A DNA stretch of 64,000 bases, taken from positions 1-64,000 of the forward strand of contig CAJKDU010000008.1 of the NCBI GenBank assembly GCA_905198745.1, written 5' to 3'. Below, in pieces: positions 1-8,915 of the stretch (the stretch's first letter is position 1; each line of letters starts with the position of its first letter). The translations under genes and the position numbers were made by a program. The notes under the pieces are model-generated. The model did no database searches and was not told the DNA's origin. It was given only the letters and a program-made list of their open reading frames with translations. This stretch comes from an uncultured Prevotella sp. (GTDB lineage: Bacteria; Bacteroidota; Bacteroidia; Bacteroidales; Bacteroidaceae).

Positions 1-132
1 GTGTGCGACTTACGTGTGCTAAGTGTGCGACTTACGTGTGCTAAGTGTGCGACTTACGTGTGCTAAGTGTGCGACTTGCGTGTGCTAAGTGTGCGACTTA
101 CGAGTGTTAAGTGTGCGACTTGCGTGTGCTAA
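1..132. repeat. 22-bp tandem repeat, six copies
   Basis: Six head-to-tail copies of a 22-bp unit begin at 1, 23, 45, 67, 89 and 111. The first three are identical and the others differ at one to three positions. The array probably continues left of the window. The unit carries the core ACTTACG on this strand (CGTAAGT on the other). The same period and core recur, inverted and degenerate, at 32407-32516. There are no unique spacers, so it is not a CRISPR array. Function unknown. Confidence 0.95.
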
Positions 133-195
133 GTCTACGAACTGTAAAATGTCATTGTCCAATTCGTGACGTTTGTGGGGATTATTTGGGGGTGG

Positions 196-732
196 TTATT
201 GATGGGGATGAGACGATTTGTGACTGTTGTCAGTCCACTGAAAAGCCAGTCGCTCGGTGCCGTCGGCTATGTGGATGATGCCGCAATAAGCGAACCCGTG
301 CTTCTGCACAAGGTGGCGCATGATGGCATTGTCCCTGTGTGTGTCAATGCGGAGATGGGAGCATTGTTCCCTGCAGAAACGGATGATGCAACTGAACACA
401 CCGTGATAATCGGGATCACTCATCACTCGGTGTATCACAGAATAGGGAGCCGTGTCGAGCCACTGGCCCTGGAATATTTCTGCATAGGTCGGGTCTGGAC
501 CTTTGCGGAGCACAAAGGCACCTACTGCCACACGGCCGCTCAACACAAGATAGCAGTCGTTTGAGGCGATGTCTTCACGGAAAATGCTTTCCGAAGGATA
601 GCCGTTGGCCCATTGGCTGGCATTCCCCGTGCGCTTCATGGTCTGACGCGACAGGTCTGCCAGACGAACCAACGATGCGATGTCGCCCGAAGTTGCTTTT
701 CTAACCGAATAGTTCATGGCATAGGATTCCAT
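196..732 (-). CDS. GNAT family N-acetyltransferase
   Basis: The 178-residue protein has the layout of a GNAT acyl-CoA-dependent N-acetyltransferase. The N-terminus (VRKATSGDIASLVRL) resembles the first strand and helix of the fold, the centre has a YLVLSGRVAVGAF strand pair, and the C-terminal part (LRIDTHRDNAIMRHLVQKHGF) matches the usual 'N-x-x-M-x-x-x-x-x-K-x-GF' end of the domain. The substrate cannot be told. The first ATG lies 3 bases after the stop of the upstream YczE-like gene, which suggests translational coupling. A second ATG five codons in is also possible. It is the last gene of an FKBP-YczE-GNAT minus-strand operon. Confidence 0.8.
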   Translation of the reverse strand: MESYAMNYSVRKATSGDIASLVRLADLSRQTMKRTGNASQWANGYPSESIFREDIASNDCYLVLSGRVAVGAFVLRKGPDPTYAEIFQGQWLDTAPYSVIHRVMSDPDYHGVFSCIIRFCREQCSHLRIDTHRDNAIMRHLVQKHGFAYCGIIHIADGTERLAFQWTDNSHKSSHPHQ

Positions 733-735
733 GGT

Positions 736-1470
736 TTAGTGACGATTGTAGATATAGCGGGCCAAACCATAGATGTAGCGCCGGAACCCGGGACGGTAGG
801 CGAGGAGCCGGTCGAACCATCCGATGCGATGGCTTACTGCCTTCACCGCAAAGCCTACGTAGAACATGGCAAAGAGCGTACCCAGGCCGATGATGTGCCA
901 CTGCCACCTGCCGAAGAACACGTAGCACGCCACAATGCCCAGTACGACGAGCGATGTGTCTACGCCAATTTTCACCTTGGGGAAGGGCACGCCCGATATT
1001 CGGCTGATGGCCACGGGGAATCCTTCACCGGGCATGGTCACACTGCCGCATCTCACCTCGAAGGCTATGCCTATGCCGAGGATGGTGCAACCCATCAGCT
1101 GTGCCACGGCTTTCTGCCATAGCAGGGTCGGTGTGAGCCATGAGGTGAGCGCCATGTTGAAGTCGATGAGGAAGCCGAACACAAAGCCCACTACCAATTG
1201 AAACAGCTGAACCCATTCAAACGATCTGCGCAGTACGGCAATTTGTCCTACGACCAAGATGGCATTCATGATGTAAGTGTATTGTCCGATGGTGAGCGCC
1301 GGCACGCAGATGCTTTGTGCTCCGGCACTTTCAAAGACGTAGGGCAGCACACTGATTACGCTCGAGCCAACTCCCGAACGCACACACACAGCCACACCCA
1401 CGGTCATGATCCAAAGAGAAACGAGCAGCAACAGGTGCTGCCAGCAAAATGATATTATCCTGTCTTTCAT
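736..1470 (-). CDS. YczE/YitT-type integral membrane protein
   Basis: The 244-residue hydrophobic protein has about five or six predicted membrane segments, beginning near residue 10. It matches the layout of the YczE/YyaS (DUF6198) membrane family: an early GVGSS stretch after the first helix, an FGFLIDFNMAL motif near residue 100, and a GIGIAFEVRCGSVTMPGEGFP motif after the fourth helix. The biochemical role of the family is not established; a transport or regulatory role is only inference. It starts 17 bases after the FKBP gene and ends 3 bases before the acetyltransferase, so the three genes are probably cotranscribed. Confidence 0.75.
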   Translation of the reverse strand: MKDRIISFCWQHLLLLVSLWIMTVGVAVCVRSGVGSSVISVLPYVFESAGAQSICVPALTIGQYTYIMNAILVVGQIAVLRRSFEWVQLFQLVVGFVFGFLIDFNMALTSWLTPTLLWQKAVAQLMGCTILGIGIAFEVRCGSVTMPGEGFPVAISRISGVPFPKVKIGVDTSLVVLGIVACYVFFGRWQWHIIGLGTLFAMFYVGFAVKAVSHRIGWFDRLLAYRPGFRRYIYGLARYIYNRH

Positions 1471-1487
1471 ACTTGTTTTTCCCTACT

Positions 1488-1886
1488 CTATGCTATGGAG
1501 ATAAGTTCTATTTCGAAGATGAGCGTGGATCCAGCCGGAATGCCAGGCTGTGAATATTTGCCGTAGCCCATTTCGGCAGGCAGATAGATTTCCCATTTGT
1601 CGCCCACGCACATCTGTTGCATGGCCACTATCCATCCCTCTATGAGGTCGGCAAGCCGGAAAGCCACCGGTGTGCCGCCACGACTCGAGTCGAACTTCTT
1701 GCCGTTGATGGTCCATCCCGTGTAGTGCACAGTCACGATGTCGCGGCGCGAGGGATGCCTTCCGTCGTTCCGGCCCTCTGCCACCACCTTATAATATATA
1801 CCCTTGTCGAGTGCTTTCACTCCCTCTTCCTTCGCCTTGGCGGCGAGCCATTCCTTGTTGGCTTGCATGTATTCTCTCTTGGCCAT
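1488..1886 (-). CDS. FKBP-type peptidyl-prolyl cis-trans isomerase
   Basis: This 132-residue protein contains one FKBP domain in its C-terminal two thirds: DIVTVHYTGWTINGKKFDSS, then VAFRLADLIEGW, MCVGDKWEIYLPAEMGYG and a final GSTLIFEIELI strand. These are the usual active-site loops of rotamase domains that isomerise Xaa-Pro bonds. No signal peptide is visible, so it is probably cytoplasmic. The frame stays open to 2096, but the ATG at 1886 is preferred because a good promoter (1916-1946, minus strand) sits inside the longer version. It is the first gene of the FKBP-YczE-GNAT operon. Confidence 0.88.
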   Translation of the reverse strand: MAKREYMQANKEWLAAKAKEEGVKALDKGIYYKVVAEGRNDGRHPSRRDIVTVHYTGWTINGKKFDSSRGGTPVAFRLADLIEGWIVAMQQMCVGDKWEIYLPAEMGYGKYSQPGIPAGSTLIFEIELISIA

Positions 1887-1915
1887 GATTCTAAAAAGTT
1901 TGTTGAAATCAAGTG

Positions 1916-1946
1916 CAAAGTTACTGAAAATACAGCGGAATGCCAA
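1916..1946 (-). promoter_or_regulatory. Bacteroidetes-type promoter for the FKBP operon
   Basis: On the minus strand a TTG (1946-1944) is followed after 20 bases by TAACTTTG (1923-1916), matching the TTG/TAnnTTTG pattern. The predicted transcript starts about 25 bases upstream of the FKBP ATG at 1886. Confidence 0.65.
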
Positions 1947-2063
1947 ATAAATGTTGTACGTGCGTTGGTAGCTTCCGGCCAATGATGCAGTAGGAATTTC
2001 TGTGTCGAGTCGTCCGAGAGTGAGAAAAAGAGGATAATGTTTCTGTGTTTCGTTCTTTTCCAC

Positions 2064-2071
2064 TAACTTTG
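2064..2071 (+). promoter_or_regulatory. Possible -7 box for the TSCPD gene
   Basis: TAACTTTG lies 27 bases before the ATG at 2098 and matches the Bacteroidetes -7 box. No clear TTG lies at the expected distance upstream, so the call rests on the -7 box alone. Confidence 0.45.
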
Positions 2072-2097
2072 CGCTGATTTTCAAACGCAAGAACATT

Positions 2098-2352
2098 ATG
2101 AAACATTTGGTTTATCAAACAAAAGGAACCTGCAGCAGGCTCATTGACCTGACTGTGGATGAAGACAATGTGATTCAGAGCGTGTCGTTCGTAGGTGGCT
2201 GCAACGGCAACCTGAAAGGCATTTCACAACTGGTGAAAGGCATGAAAGCCGACGACGTGATAGCCCGGCTCAAGGGCACTCAGTGCGGCAGCAAGGGGAC
2301 AAGTTGTCCCGACCAACTCTGCTGTGCACTGGAAGAAATCAAGAAAGCGTAG
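2098..2352 (+). CDS. TSCPD domain protein (TIGR03905-like)
   Basis: The 84-residue protein matches the small single-domain TSCPD family: TKGTCSRLIDLTVDEDN, then VSFVGGCNGNLKGISQLVKGM, and a C-terminal cysteine cluster containing GTSCPDQLC. Related domains occur at the C-terminus of some ribonucleotide reductases. Conserved cysteines suggest metal binding, but the role of the stand-alone protein is not established. It is divergent from the FKBP operon and convergent with queH; the stop is 12 bases from the queH stop. Confidence 0.8.
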   Translation: MKHLVYQTKGTCSRLIDLTVDEDNVIQSVSFVGGCNGNLKGISQLVKGMKADDVIARLKGTQCGSKGTSCPDQLCCALEEIKKA

Positions 2353-2364
2353 TCCTCCGAGGGG

Positions 2365-2970
2365 CTACGCTTTCTTTTCCACCACACTTCTCATGCTGAA
2401 CTCACAGCCACAGTAGAGCTGGTTGTAGAATCCGTATTCCTTGATGATGGCGTTTCGCCTTTCCTGGAGTCCGCCTCGACGCCAGTTCTGGTCCCACCAA
2501 ACCACATTGTCAAAGGGCTCCACAGCCCAAGCGCCCGCCTCGTTGATTTGGTCAAGACTCTTCCAACGTGAAGAGGCGAGGGTGGTGGTGATGACAGAAA
2601 ACCCGTGTTTGCTGGCATAGCGTGCCGTGTCGCGCAGTCGGAGCTTGAAACATTTCAGGCACCGTCCGCCCCTTTCAGGCTCCGCCTCAAGTCCCTTCAC
2701 CCATTGCAACCACTGTTCATGATCGTAGTCGGCATCCACTATGTCAAGCCCCAAGGCCTGTGCATAGCGCGTGCATTCGTTCTTGCGGATGAGATATTCC
2801 TCCAACGGGTAGATGTTGGGGTTGCAATAATAAATGGTGGGTCGTATGTCGTGCTGCAAAAGACACTCGATGATGGCCGACGAACAGGGCGCACAACAAG
2901 TGTGGAGCAGTACCTTCCGGGCACCCCCAGGGACGATTACCTCATAAGTTTTTTTCTTCTTCATACTCAT
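2365..2970 (-). CDS. Epoxyqueuosine reductase QueH
   Basis: The 201-residue protein matches QueH (formerly DUF208), which reduces epoxyqueuosine to queuosine in tRNA, the last step of queuosine synthesis. Visible signatures are the N-terminal LLHTCCAPCS with adjacent cysteines, GGRCLKCFKLRL in the middle and YCGCEFS near the C-terminus; these cysteines are the expected iron-sulfur and metal ligands. Length fits the family. The start could be two codons later. It follows proS on the same strand, separated by a strong terminator. Confidence 0.9.
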   Translation of the reverse strand: MSMKKKKTYEVIVPGGARKVLLHTCCAPCSSAIIECLLQHDIRPTIYYCNPNIYPLEEYLIRKNECTRYAQALGLDIVDADYDHEQWLQWVKGLEAEPERGGRCLKCFKLRLRDTARYASKHGFSVITTTLASSRWKSLDQINEAGAWAVEPFDNVVWWDQNWRRGGLQERRNAIIKEYGFYNQLYCGCEFSMRSVVEKKA

Positions 2971-2978
2971 GAATTCCT

Positions 2979-3014
2979 AAAAAAGAGGCAGACAGTGTAT
3001 CGCTGTCTGCCTCT
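2979..3014 (-). terminator. Rho-independent terminator after proS
   Basis: A perfect 12-bp stem (2984-2995 with 3003-3014) has a 7-base loop. Read on the minus strand it is followed by a run of T (2984-2979), as expected at the end of proS. Confidence 0.9.
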
Positions 3015-3045
3015 TGTGATATGATTTGCCTTTCGTAAAGTCCTC

Positions 3046-4527
3046 TTAATAGCTGCGGGCAATGATCACACGCTTGGTGGCAGGCTTGCCCGAAACCATG
3101 TCTACTCCGGGTGTCTGCTCCACGCCGAATGGCACGCAGCGGATGGTAGCCTGTGTGTCCTCCTTGATTTTGGCCTCAGTTTCGGCTGTGCCGTCCCAGT
3201 GGCAGAGGAAGAAACCGCCGTCCTTGATGCGCTCCTTGAACTCGTCGTAGTTGTCGCACTCGTAGATGTGGGCATCGCGATACTTTCTGGCCTTCTCGAA
3301 GATGTTGGCCTGTATGTCGTCGAGCAGCTTCTCCACATACTCGGCAATGCCTTCGATGCTTACCGTTTCCTTCTCGAGTGTGTCGCGGCGCATCACCTCT
3401 ATGGTGCCGTTCTCCAGGTCTCTGCCACCCATTACGAGGCGCACAGGTACACCTTTAAGCTCATAGTCGGCAAACTTGAAGCCCGGACGCTTGTTCTCTG
3501 CATCGTCATATTTCACGCTGATGCCCGCCTTGCGCAGGTCGGCAATGACGGGAGCCAACTTGTCGCTGATGGCCTGCATCTGGTCGGCACCTTTGCCGAT
3601 AGGGATGATAACCACCTGGAGCGGAGCGAGCTTCGGAGGCAGTACCAGTCCGTTGTCGTCAGAGTGGGTCATGATGAGTGCACCGATAAGACGTGTGGAA
3701 ACGCCCCATGAAGTGGCCCAAACATATTCAGGCTTGTTGTCCTTGGTGAGATATGTCACGTCGAACGACTTGGCGAAGTTCTGTCCGAGGAAGTGACTCG
3801 TGCCGCTCTGGAGAGCCTTTCCGTCCTGCATCATGGCCTCGATGGTATAGGTGTCGAGTGCTCCGGCAAAACGCTCTGTCTCGCTTTTCACACCGCGCAC
3901 CACCGGAACAGCCATCCACTGCTCTGCAAAGTCGGCATATACATGGAGCATTTCTTGTGCCTTCTTCTCGGCTTCTTCACGTGTGGCATGGGCAGTATGA
4001 CCCTCTTGCCAAAGGAATTCGGAAGTGCGGAGGAATGGGCGTGTGCGCATTTCCCAACGCATCACGTTGCACCACTGGTTGCACATCAGTGGCAGATCGC
4101 GCCAGGAATGAATCCAGTTCTTGTAAGTGTTCCAGATGATAGTTTCGGATGTGGGACGCACAATGAGTTCCTCATCGAGCTTGGCTGTGGGGTCCACCTC
4201 CACGCTGTTGCCGTCGTCGCTTGCCTTGAGGCGGTAGTGAGTCACCACGGCACATTCCTTGGCAAAGCCCTTCACGTGCTCAGCTTCGCGCGAAAGGAAG
4301 CTCTTGGGAATGAGCAAGGGGAAGTAAGCATTCTGCACGCCAGTCTGCTTGAACATCTTGTCAAGCTGCTGCTGCATCTTCTCCCATATAGCATAGCCGT
4401 AGGGCTTGATTACCATACATCCGCGAACGGCAGACTGCTCGGCGAGGTCTGCCTTGACCACCAAGTCGTTGTACCACTGACTGTAGTTGTCAGCGCGCTT
4501 GGTTAATTCTTTGAGTTCTTTAGCCAT
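3046..4527 (-). CDS. Prolyl-tRNA synthetase (short, archaeal/eukaryal type)
   Basis: The 493-residue class II synthetase charges tRNA-Pro. Signatures include KPYGYAIWEKMQQQLDKMF, the motif 2 region RPTSETIIWNTY and MRWEMRTRPFLRTSEFLWQEGHTAH, and the C-terminal anticodon-binding domain (PLQVVIIPIGKG, VKYDDAENKRPGFKFADYELKGVP). It ends in the short zinc-binding-like domain with a terminal tyrosine that is typical of the archaeal/eukaryal ProS form. The bacterial editing insertion is absent. A TAATTTTG -7-like box lies on the minus strand at 4564-4557, about 30 bases upstream. Confidence 0.96.
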   Translation of the reverse strand: MAKELKELTKRADNYSQWYNDLVVKADLAEQSAVRGCMVIKPYGYAIWEKMQQQLDKMFKQTGVQNAYFPLLIPKSFLSREAEHVKGFAKECAVVTHYRLKASDDGNSVEVDPTAKLDEELIVRPTSETIIWNTYKNWIHSWRDLPLMCNQWCNVMRWEMRTRPFLRTSEFLWQEGHTAHATREEAEKKAQEMLHVYADFAEQWMAVPVVRGVKSETERFAGALDTYTIEAMMQDGKALQSGTSHFLGQNFAKSFDVTYLTKDNKPEYVWATSWGVSTRLIGALIMTHSDDNGLVLPPKLAPLQVVIIPIGKGADQMQAISDKLAPVIADLRKAGISVKYDDAENKRPGFKFADYELKGVPVRLVMGGRDLENGTIEVMRRDTLEKETVSIEGIAEYVEKLLDDIQANIFEKARKYRDAHIYECDNYDEFKERIKDGGFFLCHWDGTAETEAKIKEDTQATIRCVPFGVEQTPGVDMVSGKPATKRVIIARSY

Positions 4528-4583
4528 CTTGTATATCTTAATGTTTAATTTGTCGGCAAAATTACAAAAAAATACGGAATTTG

Positions 4584-4615
4584 TTGCACGTGTATGTGAA
4601 AAAGTAGTATCTTTG
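4584..4615 (+). promoter_or_regulatory. Promoter for the OmpA-like lipoprotein
   Basis: TTG (4584-4586), a 21-base gap, then TATCTTTG (4608-4615): a good Bacteroidetes -33/-7 pair. The start codon is 55 bases further on. It diverges from the proS promoter region. Confidence 0.75.
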
Positions 4616-4669
4616 CAACAGTCATCCGTCGGGATGGCATATAAAAAGCTAATTTAGAGCAAGAATATC

Positions 4670-5350
4670 ATGAACAAGGTAAAAGTAGTGACACTGGGTG
4701 TGTGTTTCTCCACACTCGTGTTCAGTTGTAGCACAAAGCAGGGTACAGGCTCTCTCATCGGCGCCGGAGGTGGTGCTGTGGTGGGCGCTATTATAGGAAA
4801 GTTGGCAGGTAATGCAGCCGTAGGCGCCGCTATCGGCGGAGCGGTAGGCACTGCCACAGGTGCCATCATAGGCAAGCACATGGACAAGGTGGCCGAGCAG
4901 GCTCGTCAGCAGGTGGAGAATGCCAAGGTGGAACAGGTGACAGACAACAATGGTCTGAGTGCCGTGAAGCTTACATTCGATTCAGGCATTCTCTTCGACA
5001 CCAACAAGTATGACTTGAAGGCGAATTCCAAAACAGAACTGGCCAAGTTTTCCAATGTGCTGAAAAACAACACTGATTGTCAAGTTGACGTGCAGGGCTA
5101 TACTGACAGCACGGGCAACGATGGCATCAACCAGCCGTTAAGCCAGAACCGAGCCAATGCAGTGCGCGATTATCTCCTTTCTTGTGGTGTGCCCGCATCA
5201 CAGTTGAAGAATGTTTTGGGCTATGGTTCCAGCAATCCTGTGGCCGACAATGCCACGGTAGAGGGACGCCAGAAGAATCGTCGCGTGGAGGTGTATCTCT
5301 ATGCAAGCAAGGAGATGGTAGAGGCCGCTAAGAACGGTACATTAAAATAA
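4670..5350 (+). CDS. OmpA family outer-membrane lipoprotein with glycine zipper
   Basis: The 226-residue precursor has a lipoprotein signal ending TLVFSC, with C20 as the lipidated residue. Residues about 28-68 form a glycine-zipper segment rich in GxxxG. The C-terminal domain (about 100-215) is an OmpA peptidoglycan-binding domain with VKLTFDSGILFDTNKYDLK, VQGYTDSTG and QNRANAVRDYL; the D and R that bind diaminopimelate are present. It probably anchors the outer membrane to the cell wall. It is monocistronic, with its own promoter and terminator. Confidence 0.92.
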   Translation: MNKVKVVTLGVCFSTLVFSCSTKQGTGSLIGAGGGAVVGAIIGKLAGNAAVGAAIGGAVGTATGAIIGKHMDKVAEQARQQVENAKVEQVTDNNGLSAVKLTFDSGILFDTNKYDLKANSKTELAKFSNVLKNNTDCQVDVQGYTDSTGNDGINQPLSQNRANAVRDYLLSCGVPASQLKNVLGYGSSNPVADNATVEGRQKNRRVEVYLYASKEMVEAAKNGTLK

Positions 5351-5416
5351 AAGATATACTATAAATATATGATGAGACTTTACGCTGGCATCAGCGGATG
5401 CTGGCAAAAAGTCAAG

Positions 5417-5456
5417 GAAACTGCCACCGCTGTGAAGTGAGGGCAGTTTCTTTTTC
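5417..5456 (+). terminator. Rho-independent terminator after the OmpA-like gene
   Basis: A 9-bp stem (5417-5425 with 5442-5450) with a 16-base loop is followed by a T-rich tract, 66 bases after the lipoprotein stop. Confidence 0.8.
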
Positions 5457-5492
5457 TTGTTTCATTCATCACAAGCAATCTTACACAAGACA

Positions 5493-6233
5493 ATGAAAAT
5501 CAAGTTAGTGTCTAACATAGTGAAATGGGCGGCAGCCCTGTTTTTCAGTTCCACGATACTTGCTGTCGTGGCCTATCGTTTTATACCCGTGTGGTTCACG
5601 CCCCTCATGTTCATCCGCTGTGTGCAGCAAGTCGGACAAGGCGAGAGCATGACGATGCATCACCATTGGGTGCCGCTTGATGAAATGTCGCGGCACATGC
5701 CAGTGGCGGTCATGGCGAGTGAGGACCAACGATTCCTCCTGCATCATGGTTTCGACTACGGAGCCATAGAGAAAGCCGCGCGTCACAACCGCAACAGCAA
5801 ACGCAAACATGGTGCCAGCACTATCAGCCAGCAAACAGCCAAGAACGTTTTCCTCTGGCCGGGCCGCTCATGGGTGCGCAAAGGCTTCGAGGTCTACTTC
5901 ACTGCACTTATCGAACTCCTTTGGAGCAAACAACGCATCATGGAAGTCTACCTTAATTCAATTGAGATGGGCAATGGCATTTATGGCTTGGACGCTGTGG
6001 CAGAATATCATTTCGGCACTACAGCCGACCGTCTGTCGCGTTCAGAATGTGCGCTCATTGCCGCCACACTGCCCAATCCACGGAAGTTCGACAGCAGTCA
6101 TCCTGGAGCCTACATGCGCAAACGTCAGCACCAGATAGAAGCACAGATGCGCTTCATTCCTTCATTCCCCAAAGAAGGAGAGGACATAGACCCCAACACG
6201 TCTGCCGGTGGAATATACCACAGAAGAAAGTAA
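5493..6233 (+). CDS. Monofunctional peptidoglycan glycosyltransferase
   Basis: The 246-residue protein is a GT51 transglycosylase (MtgA type) that polymerises lipid II into glycan strands. A single N-terminal membrane anchor (about residues 8-35) precedes the catalytic domain with ASEDQRFLLHHGFD (catalytic Glu), GASTISQQTAKNVFLWPGRS, EVYLNSIEMGNGIYGLDAVAEYHF and AALIAATLPNPRKF-like motifs. The frame opens at 5457, but the ATG at 5493 is preferred because the first 12 residues look unlike the family and overlap the terminator region. It is followed closely by the uvrD-type helicase. Confidence 0.93.
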   Translation: MKIKLVSNIVKWAAALFFSSTILAVVAYRFIPVWFTPLMFIRCVQQVGQGESMTMHHHWVPLDEMSRHMPVAVMASEDQRFLLHHGFDYGAIEKAARHNRNSKRKHGASTISQQTAKNVFLWPGRSWVRKGFEVYFTALIELLWSKQRIMEVYLNSIEMGNGIYGLDAVAEYHFGTTADRLSRSECALIAATLPNPRKFDSSHPGAYMRKRQHQIEAQMRFIPSFPKEGEDIDPNTSAGGIYHRRK

Positions 6234-6266
6234 ATACATTATGTTATATATACCTTTTTGTTTATC

Positions 6267-8738
6267 ATGAACGAAGACCTCCTTTCAGGACTCAACGACA
6301 GTCAGCGACAGGCAGTGGAATATAATGACGGGCCATCGCTTGTCATAGCCGGTGCCGGTTCGGGCAAGACTCGTGTGCTGACATACAAGATAGCTTATCT
6401 GCTGCAGCATCACATGGAACCATGGCGCATCATGGCCCTCACCTTCACCAATAAGGCTGCCCGCGAGATGAAAGACCGCATTGGCGCACTTGTGGGTCCC
6501 TCCGTGGCAAGCAAGTTGCAGATGGGTACTTTCCACTCCATCTTCTCCCGCATACTCCGTAGGGAGGCACATCTTCTTGGCTACAATTCAGACTTTACCA
6601 TCTATGATCAGTCAGATTCCCGGTCGTTGGTGAAGAATATTGTGAAGGAAATGCAACTTGACGAGAAGAAATACAAGCCTGCCAACGTACAGGGGCGTAT
6701 CTCCATGGCCAAGAACCACTTGATTTCTCCTATCGATTATGCCGAAGACCGCTATGCTCTCGAACGGGATTTGGAACAGCAGGTGCCGGAGGTGCAGAAT
6801 ATATATAAGGCTTACAACATTCGCTTGCAGAATGCCAATGCCATGGATTTCGATGACCTTCTGGTCAAGACATACGAACTCTTCCGCGACCACCCTGATG
6901 TGTGCGACTTCTACGCACAGCGGTTTGAGTATGTGCTCGTCGATGAGTATCAGGACACTAACCATGTCCAGCAACAAATAGTGTGGCAACTAACCCGTGA
7001 TAGGCAGCGAGTTTGTGTGGTAGGCGACGACGCACAGAGTATCTACGGATTCCGGGGAGCTGACATCGACAATATCCTCGATTTTCAGCAACTGTATCCC
7101 TCAGCCTTGCTGTTCAAACTGGAACGCAACTACCGTTCCACGCAATTCATCGTACAGGCTGCCAACAGCTTGATTCAGCACAACAAGCGGCAAATCAAGA
7201 AAGATGTGTATAGCGAGAACAGCAAGGGTGAGAAGTTGCAACTGCAACCTTCTTATAGTGACAAGGAGGAGGCACAACTGGTGTGTAACAACATTCTGCG
7301 GATTATGAAATCGGAACAAGGTCAATACAGCGATTTTGCTGTGCTTTACCGCACCAACGCGCAAAGCCGTAGTTTTGAGGAGATTTTCCGCAAAGAGGGA
7401 GTGCCCTACCGCATCTACGAAGGGTTGAGCTTTTTCCAAAGAAAGGAAGTCAAGGATGTCATAGCCTATATGCGTATGGTTGCCAATCCCAACGACGAAG
7501 AGGCTTTCCGCCGTATTGTTAACTATCCGGCACGCGGCATTGGCAACACTACCTTGCAACGTATTACCGAAGCAGCCACACGCTCCGGTGCCAGCCTCTG
7601 GGACACTATTGTGGACCCGCTCGGCCATGGACTCATCTTGAAAGGTGCTGCCTTGAATAAGGTTCAGGCCTTCCGCGAGTTGATTAGTTCGTTCATCAGC
7701 CGTGCAGATACCGAGGATGCGTTTGCTCTGGGGAGCGACATTGTCAAACAGAGCGGCATCTATGCAGAACTCATGAGTGATACCACACCTGAAGGACAGG
7801 CGCGTAGAGAGAATATAGAGGGACTCCTGAATGCTGTGCAGGACTTTGTGGAAGGTCGTAAGGAGGAAGACCAAGGGCAAGCAGTCTACGTGAATGACTA
7901 TTTGCAAGAGGTGTCGCTCCTTTCCGACATCGACAGCGAAGAAGATGAAGACGAAAACCGCGTGACGCTGATGACCATTCACAGCGCCAAAGGACTGGAG
8001 TTTCCCACGGTGTTTATCGTGGGAATGGAAGAAGGCATCTTTCCCAGTCAAATGGCCATCGACACGCTGCGTGGATTGGAAGAAGAGCGCAGGCTCTTCT
8101 ATGTGGCTATCACCCGTGCTGAGCGTCATTGCATTCTCACTTACGCCAAAAACCGATTCCGCTACGGACATATGGAAAGTTTCAAGCCCAGTCGTTTCCT
8201 AACCGACATTGATCCTTCACTGATAGAAGCCCGGCAATATGGTTCTTTCGGGACTGTGTGGGGAAGCGGCTACGGCAGTTCGGACGCTTATGGTGCAAGA
8301 CATTCTTGGTCAGACAACTACAATTCCCATGATTCGTCTTCCCAAGACTACGGATCTCGTTATCAAAACAGCCATCCTGTTGCCTCTCAGTTCCGTGCCG
8401 ACCCCAAACCGAAGGCCACGTCGTCTCTCCATACACCAGCCTCCGCTGACTCGTTTTCAGCAATCCGTAAACGCCAGCTAATGGAGAGTGGAGCACGGTT
8501 GAGGAAAATGCCTTCTCAAAAATCGTCGACTGCCGCCACGTCAGTTGCCGGTTCTTCAAAATCTTCTCCCTCAGGGCAACTTGCCGTGGGTAATGTAATC
8601 GAACATCAACGGTTCGGAATAGGCGAAGTGATAGCTCTCGAAGGCGAAGGCGAAAATGCCAAGGCAACCATCCGGTTCGAGCATGCAGGCCCAAAGATTT
8701 TACTTCTCAAATTTGCCCGCTACAATATTGTGAAATAG
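6267..8738 (+). CDS. UvrD/PcrA-type DNA helicase (SF1A)
   Basis: The 823-residue protein is a 3'-5' SF1A helicase of the UvrD/PcrA group, acting in repair and replication restart. The Q-motif LNDSQRQAV and Walker A AGAGSGKT (28-35) open the protein. ALTFTNKAAREMKDRI, VDEYQDTN (Walker B), VVGDDAQSIYGFRGAD, LERNYRST, the VTLMTIHSAKGLEFPTVF region and YVAITRAE follow in order. The C-terminal 180 residues are a Ser-rich linker and a small Tudor-like end (VIEHQRFGIGEVIALEG), as in PcrA. ATG at 6267 gives the family N-terminus; one three codons upstream is also in frame. Confidence 0.95.
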   Translation: MNEDLLSGLNDSQRQAVEYNDGPSLVIAGAGSGKTRVLTYKIAYLLQHHMEPWRIMALTFTNKAAREMKDRIGALVGPSVASKLQMGTFHSIFSRILRREAHLLGYNSDFTIYDQSDSRSLVKNIVKEMQLDEKKYKPANVQGRISMAKNHLISPIDYAEDRYALERDLEQQVPEVQNIYKAYNIRLQNANAMDFDDLLVKTYELFRDHPDVCDFYAQRFEYVLVDEYQDTNHVQQQIVWQLTRDRQRVCVVGDDAQSIYGFRGADIDNILDFQQLYPSALLFKLERNYRSTQFIVQAANSLIQHNKRQIKKDVYSENSKGEKLQLQPSYSDKEEAQLVCNNILRIMKSEQGQYSDFAVLYRTNAQSRSFEEIFRKEGVPYRIYEGLSFFQRKEVKDVIAYMRMVANPNDEEAFRRIVNYPARGIGNTTLQRITEAATRSGASLWDTIVDPLGHGLILKGAALNKVQAFRELISSFISRADTEDAFALGSDIVKQSGIYAELMSDTTPEGQARRENIEGLLNAVQDFVEGRKEEDQGQAVYVNDYLQEVSLLSDIDSEEDEDENRVTLMTIHSAKGLEFPTVFIVGMEEGIFPSQMAIDTLRGLEEERRLFYVAITRAERHCILTYAKNRFRYGHMESFKPSRFLTDIDPSLIEARQYGSFGTVWGSGYGSSDAYGARHSWSDNYNSHDSSSQDYGSRYQNSHPVASQFRADPKPKATSSLHTPASADSFSAIRKRQLMESGARLRKMPSQKSSTAATSVAGSSKSSPSGQLAVGNVIEHQRFGIGEVIALEGEGENAKATIRFEHAGPKILLLKFARYNIVK

Positions 8739-8833
8739 ACAGAATATCACTAATGGGAAAAGCATGAATATGAGAAAGATAGGGTAGAAGTAATAAAAAA
8801 TCTTAAAACACGGCCTTTACTATACCCATATAT

Positions 8834-8863
8834 TTGCAGAAACGGAAAAAGTTTGTAATTTTG
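8834..8863 (+). promoter_or_regulatory. Promoter of the rpmB-rpmG operon
   Basis: TTG (8834-8836), 19 bases, then TAATTTTG (8856-8863): a consensus Bacteroidetes promoter 53 bases before the rpmB start. Confidence 0.8.
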
Positions 8864-8915
8864 CACCCTGTTTGGAATAAGTATCAAAAAACGAAAACAA
8901 AAAATTTAGATAGAA

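Noticed and set aside
1..132. CRISPR array
   Set aside because: Units are contiguous without unique spacers and no cas genes are seen.
7101..8171. Long open frame on the minus strand opposite the helicase gene
   Set aside because: It is an antisense shadow of a well-supported helicase; no promoter or family resemblance.
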